18,665 nucleotides of DNA from TMED-70 sp036164085 (GTDB lineage: Bacteria > Chloroflexota > Dehalococcoidia > Lucifugimonadales > Lucifugimonadaceae), in the NCBI GenBank assembly GCA_036164085.1, contig JAYZJV010000049.1, positions 1 through 18,665 on the forward strand, given 5' to 3'. The stretch's first letter is position 1, and each line of letters opens with the position of its first letter. Made by a program: the position numbers and the translations under genes. Below are positions 1-7,186 of this stretch, one piece after another. Below the pieces are notes generated by a model that had not been told where the DNA came from, did no database searches, and saw nothing but the letters and a program-made list of their open reading frames with translations.

Positions 1-35
1 AATAAATTCAAGAATTTTCATTTTATTAATATAAA

Positions 36-41
36 CATAAT
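36..41 (+). promoter_or_regulatory. Putative -10 element for a leaderless rluB transcript
   Basis: CATAAT matches the TATAAT consensus at five of six positions and lies exactly six bases before the ATG at 48, so transcription would start at or near the A of the start codon. There is no purine-rich ribosome binding site between it and the gene. No convincing -35 can be judged because only 35 bases are available upstream. Confidence 0.35.
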
Positions 42-47
42 TAAATT

Positions 48-770
48 ATGGTTAATCCTAACATCAATAAAAATATAAGAATAGCTAAATTTATAGCAAA
101 ATCTGGACTATGTTCACGTAGAGAAGCTGAAAGAAAAATTTTTGCAGGAAATGTTTCTGTTGATGGTAAAATTATTGATTCTCCTGCCCTAAATATATCT
201 ATAGATTCAATAGTGATTGTTGACGGTAACAAAATAACATTTAATAACGATACTGTTATCTTTCTGTACCATAAACCCAAAGGATTAATAGTTAGTAAAA
301 ATGATGAGAAAAATAGATTGACAATTTTTGATGATTTGACAGAATCATTTAGAGGCCTTTTTAGTGTAGGAAGATTAGACAAAGAATCATCAGGATTGCT
401 GTTATTAACAAATAATGGAGATGTTTCTAGACATTTAGAATTACCTAGAAACAATTTTCAGAGAAAATATCAAATTGTTATTAACGGTAAGTTATCTGAA
501 GAACAACTAAAAATGATTAAAAAAGGGGTACGCATTGGAGAATTTTTCTATAAACCTATAAAAATATTTCCAAAAAAAACAAATAAAAAAATCTCAGTGT
601 ATGAACTTTTTTTATCCGAAGGTAAAAATAGAGAAATCAGAAAAATAATCAAGTATTTCAAATTAAATGTTTTGGATTTGCTTAGAACTGATTATGGACC
701 ATACAATATTGGTAAACTCAAACCATCTGAATTCATTCAAGGCAACCTTGGTCTTATAAATTTTAATTAA
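48..770 (+). CDS. rluB: 23S/16S rRNA pseudouridine synthase, RluB/RsuA family
   Basis: The product (240 aa) should convert a specific uridine in ribosomal RNA to pseudouridine. It has the two-part layout of the RsuA/RluB family: an N-terminal S4 RNA-binding domain (about residues 10-55, with the typical SGLCSRREAE segment) and a catalytic domain containing GRLDKESSGLLLLT at about 109-121, in which D111 is the expected catalytic aspartate. A second conserved segment, EGKNREIRKI, lies at 191-200. The length matches short RluB proteins such as those of Bacillus; the choice of RluB over RsuA or RluE is by overall likeness and could be wrong. There is no Shine-Dalgarno before the ATG. Instead CATAAT ends six bases upstream, a leaderless-type arrangement. 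The gene is followed by the mscS-like gene after 70 bases without a visible terminator. Confidence 0.9.
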   Translation: MVNPNINKNIRIAKFIAKSGLCSRREAERKIFAGNVSVDGKIIDSPALNISIDSIVIVDGNKITFNNDTVIFLYHKPKGLIVSKNDEKNRLTIFDDLTESFRGLFSVGRLDKESSGLLLLTNNGDVSRHLELPRNNFQRKYQIVINGKLSEEQLKMIKKGVRIGEFFYKPIKIFPKKTNKKISVYELFLSEGKNREIRKIIKYFKLNVLDLLRTDYGPYNIGKLKPSEFIQGNLGLINFN

Positions 771-828
771 TAGACGTTATAAATTCTACTTGAAAGAAAA
801 TTAATAAAAGTTTGATAATAAAACCAAA

Positions 829-834
829 TATATT
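829..834 (+). promoter_or_regulatory. Putative -10 element for a leaderless mscS-like transcript
   Basis: TATATT lies six bases before the ATG at 841, with only T/A bases between and no Shine-Dalgarno. The spacing is the same as at the two small genes at 9656 and 10069 (both minus strand), which supports a leaderless transcript starting at the initiation codon. Confidence 0.4.
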
Positions 835-840
835 TATTTT

Positions 841-2175
841 ATGAAAAATTTTATTGATTCTATTTTGAATTATTTAGGTTATGATAGCCTTAGCAAATGG
901 TTTTTGAGTGAAGGGATTTGGGCTATTTTACTTATTTTTTTTATCCTTCTGTCTTGGTTTGTTTTCCATAAATTTACACGACCAAAAATATCATCACTTG
1001 CAACCAAATTAAAAAATAGAGATGAAACAAGAGATGTAGGTGTTTTTGTGTCTTTAATGGATACAAAAGCGTTCGATACATTTATCTTGGTTGTTTTGCT
1101 TTCTGTAATGTCTATAGGCTTGTTATCAATAGTTGGTGTAAACGTTTCTCCAATATCCTCTTATTTTCAAGATAAACTTTTGGATATTTTTTCTTGGTTT
1201 TTTTCTGATGGATTGATAATAATCGTTATGATTTTAGCTATATGGTGGGTAGTCAGAATTATTGAAAGGATTTTTCCAAGGGTTGTGACTACTTTTGTTA
1301 TGAGTAGATCAGAGTATGGAGAGCATGAAGAGTCTGAAAAAAGAGCTACAACATTATCTAGAGTTTTTACAGGAGGAGCCCAAATAATTGTAATATTATC
1401 TGGATTGTTTATGATTCTTTCTAAACTATCAATACCTGTAGGACCTGTATTAGCAGGTTTTGGTGTAGTTGGAATAGCAGTTGGATTTGGAGCACAACAC
1501 TTAATTAGAGACTTGATAAGTGGAATATTTGTTATAGCTGAAAATCATTATAGAACAGGTGATGTTGTAACAATTGCTGGAACATCTGGTTTAGTTGAGG
1601 ATATTAACTTAAGAAGAACTATTTTAAGAGATCTTGAAGGAACAGTACATGTAGTCCCAAATGGAGAAATTGCAGTATCAGCAAATAGAACAAAAAATTA
1701 TTCCAGAGTCGTTTTAGATGTTGGTGTAGCTTATAAAGAGAATTTAGAAAGAGTGATTACTATTTTGAATCAAATAGGAAACGAAATTTCTGCAGATCCT
1801 GTAATTGGATTGAATATTATAAAAGCTCCTCAAGTTTTACGTATCCAATCGTTTGATGATTCTTGCATTACCATAAGAATGTTAGGTGATTGTAAACCAA
1901 TGAAACAATGGAACTTAAGATCTGAATTGATTAGAAGAATTAAAGCAAGATTTGATATTGAAGGAATTGAAATACCATTCCCTCACCAAACAGTCTACTG
2001 GGGTGACGACCAACCTAGGTTAACTATACAAGAAAAGATTGATGACAAAAAGAATAAAAAGAAAATTAAAGATACAGCTCAAGATTTGACTCCTGAAAAC
2101 ATTGAACAACTTTTAGCTGAAGTTGCTTTAGCAAAAAGAGGGTCTTTGTGGAACGATCAAGACATGGATGAATAA
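841..2175 (+). CDS. Mechanosensitive ion channel, MscS family
   Basis: This 444-residue membrane protein is an MscS-type channel that should open under membrane tension to release osmolytes. Hydrophobic segments are visible at about 25-43, 78-100, 118-142, 178-198 and 200-232. The last is the pore-lining helix, rich in Gly/Ala (GFGVVGIAVGFGAQHLIRD at about 206-224) as in MscS TM3. It is followed by the beta domain (GDVVTIAGTSGLVEDINLRRT) and the cytoplasmic alpha/beta domain. The protein is longer than E. coli MscS (286 aa) because of extra N-terminal helices and a C-terminal tail of about 45 residues that is highly charged (Lys/Asp-rich, then an acidic helix). The ATG has no Shine-Dalgarno but a TATATT six bases upstream. 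The SMP-30-like gene begins 13 bases after the stop, so the two are probably co-transcribed. Confidence 0.9.
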   Translation: MKNFIDSILNYLGYDSLSKWFLSEGIWAILLIFFILLSWFVFHKFTRPKISSLATKLKNRDETRDVGVFVSLMDTKAFDTFILVVLLSVMSIGLLSIVGVNVSPISSYFQDKLLDIFSWFFSDGLIIIVMILAIWWVVRIIERIFPRVVTTFVMSRSEYGEHEESEKRATTLSRVFTGGAQIIVILSGLFMILSKLSIPVGPVLAGFGVVGIAVGFGAQHLIRDLISGIFVIAENHYRTGDVVTIAGTSGLVEDINLRRTILRDLEGTVHVVPNGEIAVSANRTKNYSRVVLDVGVAYKENLERVITILNQIGNEISADPVIGLNIIKAPQVLRIQSFDDSCITIRMLGDCKPMKQWNLRSELIRRIKARFDIEGIEIPFPHQTVYWGDDQPRLTIQEKIDDKKNKKKIKDTAQDLTPENIEQLLAEVALAKRGSLWNDQDMDE

Positions 2176-2188
2176 ATAGGAGATATTT

Positions 2189-2998
2189 ATTTTAAATCAC
2201 TTACAACCGAATTTACCTAAAGACCTTGAAGAGATTTCTTCAACCATACCTCATCCTGAAGGAATAACTTTAGATGATAAAGATAACATTTTTGTATCAT
2301 CCGCCTCTACAGGAAATATTTTTATCTTAGACAAGAATGATGTGAATGTTCACGCAAATACAAAAGGAAGGCCTTTAGGTTTAGCATATTCTGAAAAATT
2401 ACATTCTTTAATTGTTGCTGATGCTGCAAGGAAATCTGTACTCAGAGTTAGTTTAGGAAATGCTAGTATTTCTAGTTTATGCAGTGAATATGATGACATT
2501 GAATTAAATGGTCCATCTGATTTAATTATTACTGAAAATCAAGATATTATTTTTACAGATCCATTAAGGAATCCTTTTCCGAATCCATGTATAAGTCCTG
2601 TTTATAAATTATCATCAAATGACAATTTAGAAATTTTTCTTTCAGATTTAGCTTTCCCTAGTGGTATAGCTAATATGAAAAACAAGATTCTTATTTCAGA
2701 AACTAGAGCAAATCGTTTGGTAGTTATAGAAGACCATGGTAATGAAGAAATGATTGAACCAGAGATGTTTAGAAGATTCGCCGACCCTGGTTATCCTGAT
2801 GGAATCACAGTAGATGAAGACAATAATATTTATCAAACACTCCCTGGGATAGGAGCAATAGCTGTCATTAATAAAGATGGCGAAATGATTGAAATTTATC
2901 ATATGGAATCTTGGAAACCAAGCAATATACATTATCATAAAGAAAAATTTTATGTAACAGATAGACTTGGAAGCAGAATATTTAGGTTTTCTAAATAG
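2189..2998 (+). CDS. SMP-30/gluconolactonase-like beta-propeller protein, apparent AUU start
   Basis: The product resembles the SMP-30/gluconolactonase/LRE-like six-bladed propeller family, whose members hydrolyse lactones or bind metal-dependent ester substrates; the exact substrate cannot be read from sequence. Repeated propeller strands are visible, for example HPEGITLDDKDNIFVSS, GPSDLIITENQDIIFTD, FPSGIANMKNKILISE and YPDGITVDEDNNIYQT. The first recognised canonical start would be GTG 2342, but homology-like propeller sequence continues in frame upstream to about 2213 and would lose a blade if the GTG were used. Between the in-frame TAG at 2177 and 2342 there is no ATG, GTG or TTG. AGGAG at 2178-2182 lies six bases before ATT 2189, so I take ATT as the start (269 aa). 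An alternative is that ATG 2168 was the ancestral start and TAG 2177 is a mutation or sequence error. Confidence 0.7.
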   Translation: MLNHLQPNLPKDLEEISSTIPHPEGITLDDKDNIFVSSASTGNIFILDKNDVNVHANTKGRPLGLAYSEKLHSLIVADAARKSVLRVSLGNASISSLCSEYDDIELNGPSDLIITENQDIIFTDPLRNPFPNPCISPVYKLSSNDNLEIFLSDLAFPSGIANMKNKILISETRANRLVVIEDHGNEEMIEPEMFRRFADPGYPDGITVDEDNNIYQTLPGIGAIAVINKDGEMIEIYHMESWKPSNIHYHKEKFYVTDRLGSRIFRFSK

Positions 2999-3080
2999 AA
3001 TATTTGTAAACTTTTTATGAAGAAAAAAAAAATCTTTTAATGTACGCTAAAGTTACAACTATTATAAGAAAGGAAAAAAT

Positions 3081-3365
3081 ATTTCTGATAAATTACTGTT
3101 TTATTTAGTTGTTACAAGCCATCATGTTTTTTTGATAATAACCTTTTTTTCTATACCTTTTTATATATTAAAAGCTGAATGGTACATTACTTTTCCTTTA
3201 CTTAGTTGGACTATCTATCTTATTTTTTCTACTGAATTAACTTGTCCTTATACGAATTACGAAAACAAATTAAGAAAAAAAATTGGGAAGCCTGTCATAA
3301 AAGGTTTTATTTATCATTATTATTTGAAGAACTTTGTGAGACTAAAGAATAAACTAAAAAATTAG
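3081..3365 (+). CDS. DUF2784-like small membrane protein, apparent AUU start
   Basis: A 94-residue protein with hydrophobic helices at about 6-30 and 37-53 and a basic C-terminus. The segment from TCPYTNYENKLRKKIG to FIYHYYLKN recalls the DUF2784 family pattern of Cys-Pro-Leu-Thr, Glu-Asn-x-Leu-Arg and Phe-Ile-x-His-Tyr-Leu; that family has no known function. A TTG at 3132 would drop the first helix. The frame is open back to 3051 with no ATG, GTG or TTG before 3132, whereas AGGA at 3071-3074 is followed after six bases by ATT 3081, and the resulting N-terminus (ISDKLLFYLVVTSHH) has the family's usual start. A frameshift at the A6 run 3074-3079 joining the short ATG ORF at 3040 is an alternative. 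It follows the SMP-30-like gene and converges on hemH. Confidence 0.6.
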   Translation: MSDKLLFYLVVTSHHVFLIITFFSIPFYILKAEWYITFPLLSWTIYLIFSTELTCPYTNYENKLRKKIGKPVIKGFIYHYYLKNFVRLKNKLKN

Positions 3366-3386
3366 ATTTTATTCCTTAATAATGGA

Positions 3387-4484
3387 CTATTTACTACTAG
3401 CTTCAAGTTCTTTGTCGTGAAGATAATTTGCAAATCCTTTTACCCAATCATCGTTATCATTTAGACTTGGAATCAATTTAACATATTCTCCACCATTATT
3501 TTCAAAATCTTCATGATTCTCCACAGCAATTTCTTCAAGAGTTTCTAGACAGTCGGCTGTAAATGAAGGGCAAGCTACAGATACTTTCTTTATGCCTTTT
3601 TCTGCCAAATCTTCAAGAACATCTACAATATTTGGCTGGATCCATTTTTCGGGACCAAATGTACTTTGATAACATACTTTAAATGGTTTGTCAGGATCAA
3701 TTATTTCAGCTAATTTCATAATAGTTTTTACACAGTGTGATTTATAGCAAAATTCATTATTTTTACTTGTTATCTCACAACAATTTTCAACTTTTTGGCA
3801 ATGCGACTGAGAAAGATCTGATTTTTTCAAATGTCTTACTGGTAGGCCGTGAAAACTAAAAAGTAAATATTCACTATTTTTGTATTCTTCAGATTCAGTA
3901 ATACTTTTAGCTAATGATCTTAGATAGAATTCTTCGTTATAATAATGTTCTATTTTTACTAATTCCGGATAGTAATTTTCTGATTTAAGTACTCTTTCAA
4001 CTTCTGTAAATGTTGATCCTGAAGTTGCCTCGGCATATTGAGGGAACATTGATACGAGGAATATCTTTTCAGTTCCTTTATCTTTTAATTTCTTAATTGC
4101 ATTTTCAATAGAAGGATTTCCGTACCTCATTCCTATTTCTATATTGCCATTAGTAAATTTCTTTAACTTCTCAGTAAATTTAATTGTGTTTACAAGTAAT
4201 GGTGATCCTTCATCGGTCCAAATACTTTTATATTTTTCTTGTATCTTTGAAGGTCTAAATGGTAAAACTATAAAATTTAGAATTATCCATCTTAAGACTG
4301 ATGCCAATTTGTTTTTTATTACATCTAATCCTTTAGATAATTCAGTAGGTCGTGTAGATGGAAAATCCAGCATGTCGGGATCAGATAAAAATTCTTTAAG
4401 ATATCTTCTCAATGCAGGTATGCTTGGTTCGTCAGGCGTACCAGTATTGAGTATTATATAGCCGGTTTTAGTATCAGTTGCCAT
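3387..4484 (-). CDS. hemH: Ferrochelatase (protoporphyrin/coproporphyrin chelatase)
   Basis: The enzyme inserts ferrous iron into a porphyrin in the last steps of heme synthesis. Family landmarks in this 365-residue protein are LNTGTPDEP near the N-terminus, RRYLKEFLSDP (26-36), the metal-site histidine H212 in SFHGLPVRH, the YQSTFGPEKWIQP segment (272-284) and CPSFTADCLETLEE (305-318), whose Glu is the usual second catalytic residue. An insert-like stretch at about 226-251 holds five cysteines (C229, C235, C236, C246, C251), with C271 nearby. Some bacterial ferrochelatases carry a [2Fe-2S] cluster on such cysteines, so a cluster is possible but not shown. A hydrophobic patch at 64-77 (LRWIILNFIVLPF) may contact the membrane. 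The ATG has no Shine-Dalgarno; TATAAA/TTATAA sequences abut it. It is 120 bases below the isomerase gene and likely has its own promoter there. Confidence 0.93.
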   Translation of the reverse strand: MATDTKTGYIILNTGTPDEPSIPALRRYLKEFLSDPDMLDFPSTRPTELSKGLDVIKNKLASVLRWIILNFIVLPFRPSKIQEKYKSIWTDEGSPLLVNTIKFTEKLKKFTNGNIEIGMRYGNPSIENAIKKLKDKGTEKIFLVSMFPQYAEATSGSTFTEVERVLKSENYYPELVKIEHYYNEEFYLRSLAKSITESEEYKNSEYLLFSFHGLPVRHLKKSDLSQSHCQKVENCCEITSKNNEFCYKSHCVKTIMKLAEIIDPDKPFKVCYQSTFGPEKWIQPNIVDVLEDLAEKGIKKVSVACPSFTADCLETLEEIAVENHEDFENNGGEYVKLIPSLNDNDDWVKGFANYLHDKELEASSK

Positions 4485-4604
4485 AATTTTATAAGTTTAT
4501 ACTTTAAATAATGATTGCAATGAAAAGAAATATTTTTTTTAAACTAATTTCTACAACTTTTATTATATTTTTATTCAACAATAAATAAAGCTTAGAACAG
4601 TTAT

Positions 4605-5513
4605 TTATTCAAATTTATCCCAGATAATCCCTGCTTTTTTAGAAAACTTCATTGCTTCTGCATAAGAAGGTTTAAATTTCTCTCTAGGAATATGTTCAAT
4701 CAACACATGAGCATCCGGGCAAATATCTTGCATTCTTTGAAGAAAATATACTTGATCCATCATTCCACTACCTAAATATTCTTCTTCTAATCTAAATAAC
4801 AGTGCATCAATAACGGTGAAATCCTTAAAATCAGCACTTATGGTATGCTCTCCTAATAGTATAAAAAATTCCTCTAAAAACTCTCTAGTGTTGTATGCTT
4901 GCTCCAAAGATGAAATAAAGTTAACCGGGTCTTGATTAAATTTGAGGTTTTTAGAACCTACATTCTCAATAAATTCCTTCACTCTTTTAGCAGAATAGAC
5001 TGGAGATACGTACCCTCCTTCCAAAATCAGTTTCATTCCTTCTGACTCTGCAACGCTTGCTATTTGTTTTGTAGAATCTATTAGTCTTTCAAAAACTTCA
5101 TCTGTATGATTATCAGGATGAGGTAACCAAGGACCTTTAGGGTTCAAGCTTCCAGGTCTAAGGTATGTACTATGACAACCTAGCTTTGCTGATAATTTGC
5201 ACAATTCCTTTACATAAGTGATTGTGTTATTTCTTTCTTTTTCGTCATCACTTACAAGACCTCCACCGTATCTTCCTCTAGAGTTTCCTATATATAAAGA
5301 ATTTTTTTGAAATCGGTCTTTTATTTCTGTTATATGCTTGTCTGTAAAAATATAAGGATCATTTACAGTAATATTATGAACAGTAAATCCTATAGAAGAC
5401 ACCTCTTTAAGATCTTCATCTGTATAAGTCAGAACATCTAATTCCCCAGAAAGCTTATTTCTTGACGCATTTGCACCAGTAGCTCCTATCATTGCTGCAG
5501 CACCTAAGTACAT
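4605..5513 (-). CDS. Xylose isomerase-like TIM-barrel sugar phosphate isomerase/epimerase
   Basis: A soluble 302-residue protein of the AP endonuclease 2-like (AP_endonuc_2) TIM-barrel superfamily, which covers sugar isomerases, epimerases and hydroxypyruvate isomerases. The expected metal ligands are in place: E165 in LILEGG, D195 in KFNQDPVNF, H223/D228 in the GEHTISADFKD segment and E273 in VLIEH. The start is well supported: AAGGAG lies five bases before the ATG. The N-terminus MYLGAAAMIGATGANASRN is Ala/Gly-rich, but it contains no basic residues before the hydrophobic part, so I do not call it a signal peptide. The substrate is unknown. It lies downstream of the MFS gene on the same strand with 111 bases between, including a TATAAT that could serve as its own promoter. 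Confidence 0.8.
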   Translation of the reverse strand: MYLGAAAMIGATGANASRNKLSGELDVLTYTDEDLKEVSSIGFTVHNITVNDPYIFTDKHITEIKDRFQKNSLYIGNSRGRYGGGLVSDDEKERNNTITYVKELCKLSAKLGCHSTYLRPGSLNPKGPWLPHPDNHTDEVFERLIDSTKQIASVAESEGMKLILEGGYVSPVYSAKRVKEFIENVGSKNLKFNQDPVNFISSLEQAYNTREFLEEFFILLGEHTISADFKDFTVIDALLFRLEEEYLGSGMMDQVYFLQRMQDICPDAHVLIEHIPREKFKPSYAEAMKFSKKAGIIWDKFE

Positions 5514-5535
5514 ATATTCTCCTTAAATTTTCAAA

Positions 5536-5541
5536 ATTATA
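5536..5541 (-). promoter_or_regulatory. Putative -10 element for the TIM-barrel gene
   Basis: A perfect TATAAT on the minus strand lies 22 bases before the ATG at 5513. The start point would fall near 5529, leaving a short leader that contains the AAGGAG ribosome binding site. No clear -35 is visible at the standard spacing. Confidence 0.35.
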
Positions 5542-5624
5542 CTAATTAGTAGAAATTATTTCATATAATGGTTCAGAGTCAATAAATTTTATCGATTTTG
5601 GGGGATCAAGATATTAAGTTATAT

Positions 5625-6911
5625 TCAAGCAGCATATTTTTTTGAATCTCCAGAATATATTGTACCTAAAACTTTTTGATTTCTAGTAAATATTATTAAC
5701 AAAGTAAAAAATATTCCTTGAGCAGCAATTGAATAACCTGGGTCTAAATAATCGGCAGAAAAGCCATTTAGAAAATTAAATAATGCCATGCTTCCACCTA
5801 TATACATTGCATAAACACCTGCAATCCTTCCTCTAGCATAATCTGGAGAAATCAATTGTATTATTGTGTGGGATATAATCATAAAACCTGCTTGTCCAAT
5901 ACCCATTAATATTGTTGCAAATAATGACAAAAATATATTGGTAGAAAGTCCTAATAACACAGGAGCTATTCCACTGATAATTGCAAATAAATAAAATATC
6001 TTTCCTTTTAATTTTTCGTCACTTGTACCGGCTAAAAACAACGATGCAAACAAAGAACCTACACCTACACACATCATCATGAAGCTAACAGCTAAACCTT
6101 CTTCCCCTAATTTATTAACTGAAAAGTAAGGTAAGACTGACTCAAATGACATAGTAAGCATACAGTGGAAAGTTGTAATTCCGATTACAACCAAAATCGG
6201 TTTGTTTGAATGAACAAATTTTAATCCCTCTGTAAAACCTGAAATAAAAGATTCAGAACTTACTTTTCCAGTAGAAGGATTTTTTATCATAAGGGCAAAT
6301 ATAAAACTTAAAGCGTAAAACCCTGTACAAATAAAAAATGCAATATCTGTCCCATTTATAGAATTTTCATTATTACCTATGTAATTTAAAAAAGGAGCGA
6401 CTGCAAGAGGTCCAAGCAATCTTGTAGCATGAACTGTAGACATATTTAACGCTACTGCATTAAGTAAATTTTCTTTAGGGACTATATTTGGAACTAATGC
6501 TTGACCTGACGGCATTTGCGAAGCTCTAGCTGATCCTTGAACAAAAGCTAATAGTACTAGATGCCAAGGTAATATCAAATCCATAAAATACAAAATCCCC
6601 AAACCTAGATTATGGACAAAATTAATGAAAAACATAATTTGAAGAATTCTTCTTCTTTGAAATTTATCAGCCAAGTAACCTATAAAAGGTGTAACCAATA
6701 CCATGGGTATCATCGCAGCAAAGGTGACTAGTCCGACTAGCATACTGCTATCAGATATTTGATAAACAACCCATCCACGAACAACAATTAGAGCCCAATG
6801 TGAAGATCCCGCAAATAAACCTGCTAACCACATTTTGAAAAAATCAGGATATTTTAAAGACACTAAATAATTTATTTGTGGGCTATTCGATTTATTAAAA
6901 GGATTAGTCAA
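5625..6911 (-). CDS. Major facilitator superfamily transporter (EntS/MFS_3-like exporter)
   Basis: A 428-residue inner-membrane transporter with about twelve hydrophobic segments beginning at FFKMWLAGLFAGSSH. The loop after TM2 holds the MFS motif A-like GYLADKFQRRRIL, and the central loop between TM6 and TM7 is short. Overall likeness is to the drug/siderophore-exporter type (EntS/MFS_3); the substrate is not predictable. The start is uncertain. I used TTG 6911, which has no Shine-Dalgarno. Two codons upstream is an in-frame ATT (6917-6915) preceded after exactly six bases by TAATAT (6929-6924), which mirrors the leaderless pattern of other genes here; the ATG at residue 27 would start right at TM1. 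The gene lies below tRNA-Lys on the same strand and above the TIM-barrel gene. Confidence 0.85.
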   Translation of the reverse strand: MTNPFNKSNSPQINYLVSLKYPDFFKMWLAGLFAGSSHWALIVVRGWVVYQISDSSMLVGLVTFAAMIPMVLVTPFIGYLADKFQRRRILQIMFFINFVHNLGLGILYFMDLILPWHLVLLAFVQGSARASQMPSGQALVPNIVPKENLLNAVALNMSTVHATRLLGPLAVAPFLNYIGNNENSINGTDIAFFICTGFYALSFIFALMIKNPSTGKVSSESFISGFTEGLKFVHSNKPILVVIGITTFHCMLTMSFESVLPYFSVNKLGEEGLAVSFMMMCVGVGSLFASLFLAGTSDEKLKGKIFYLFAIISGIAPVLLGLSTNIFLSLFATILMGIGQAGFMIISHTIIQLISPDYARGRIAGVYAMYIGGSMALFNFLNGFSADYLDPGYSIAAQGIFFTLLIIFTRNQKVLGTIYSGDSKKYAA

Positions 6912-7009
6912 TTTAATTTTGGGATATTATTTAGGTGCTTTCGAAACTTTACTATCAATTACAAAAACACACAATACAGATACTTGAAAGTATTTATTTT
7001 ATTTATTAT

Positions 7010-7085
7010 TGGTACCCCCACGAGGATTCGAACCTCGGACCTTATCCTTAAGAGGGATCTGCTCTAGCCGCTGAGCTATGGGGGC
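7010..7085 (-). tRNA. tRNA-Lys(CUU)
   Basis: The minus strand folds as a 76-base tRNA with encoded CCA: acceptor GCCCCCA/TGGGGGT (G-U at the first pair), D arm GCTC/GAGC, anticodon stem GATCC/GGATA with a G-A mismatch at 27-43, loop CTCTTAA giving anticodon CUU (Lys), and T arm CGAGG-TTCGAAT-CCTCG. The first pair as G-U and the 27-43 mismatch are small departures from a standard tRNA-Lys. Confidence 0.93.
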
Positions 7086-7129
7086 ACATTATAATTCATT
7101 TATTAAGTATTTAATTATTTTAAAAACTT

Positions 7130-7159
7130 TTGAATTAAGGTATATTACAAAATTATAAC
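7130..7159 (+). promoter_or_regulatory. Putative sigma-70-type promoter for the LDH2/MDH2-like gene
   Basis: TTGAAT (7130-7135) and TATAAC (7154-7159) are separated by 18 bases, giving a start point near 7166 and a leader of about 20 bases that includes the GGAGAGAG ribosome binding site. A CATAAT at 7161-7166 is a competing -10. The region is very AT-rich, so chance matches are likely. Confidence 0.35.
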
Positions 7160-7186
7160 GCATAATTTTATTGTTTGGAGAGAGAA

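Noticed and set aside
41..454. A 137-codon minus-strand frame opposite rluB
   Set aside because: It lies wholly over the S4 and catalytic domains of a clear pseudouridine synthase and shows no independent start signal.
3017..3108. Very short ATG ORFs at 3017 (MKKKKIF) and 3040 (22 codons)
   Set aside because: Neither has a ribosome binding site or recognisable product; the second matters only as a possible frameshifted start of the DUF2784-like gene.
6876..7067. Plus-strand open frame running through tRNA-Lys (translation includes RTPTRIRTSDLI)
   Set aside because: That peptide is the familiar false translation of a tRNA on the opposite strand; the region is the tRNA and the MFS gene start.
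7010..7085. tRNA-Lys as an integration site for a mobile element
   Set aside because: No integrase gene, no repeated tRNA 3' end and no shift in base composition is seen on either side.
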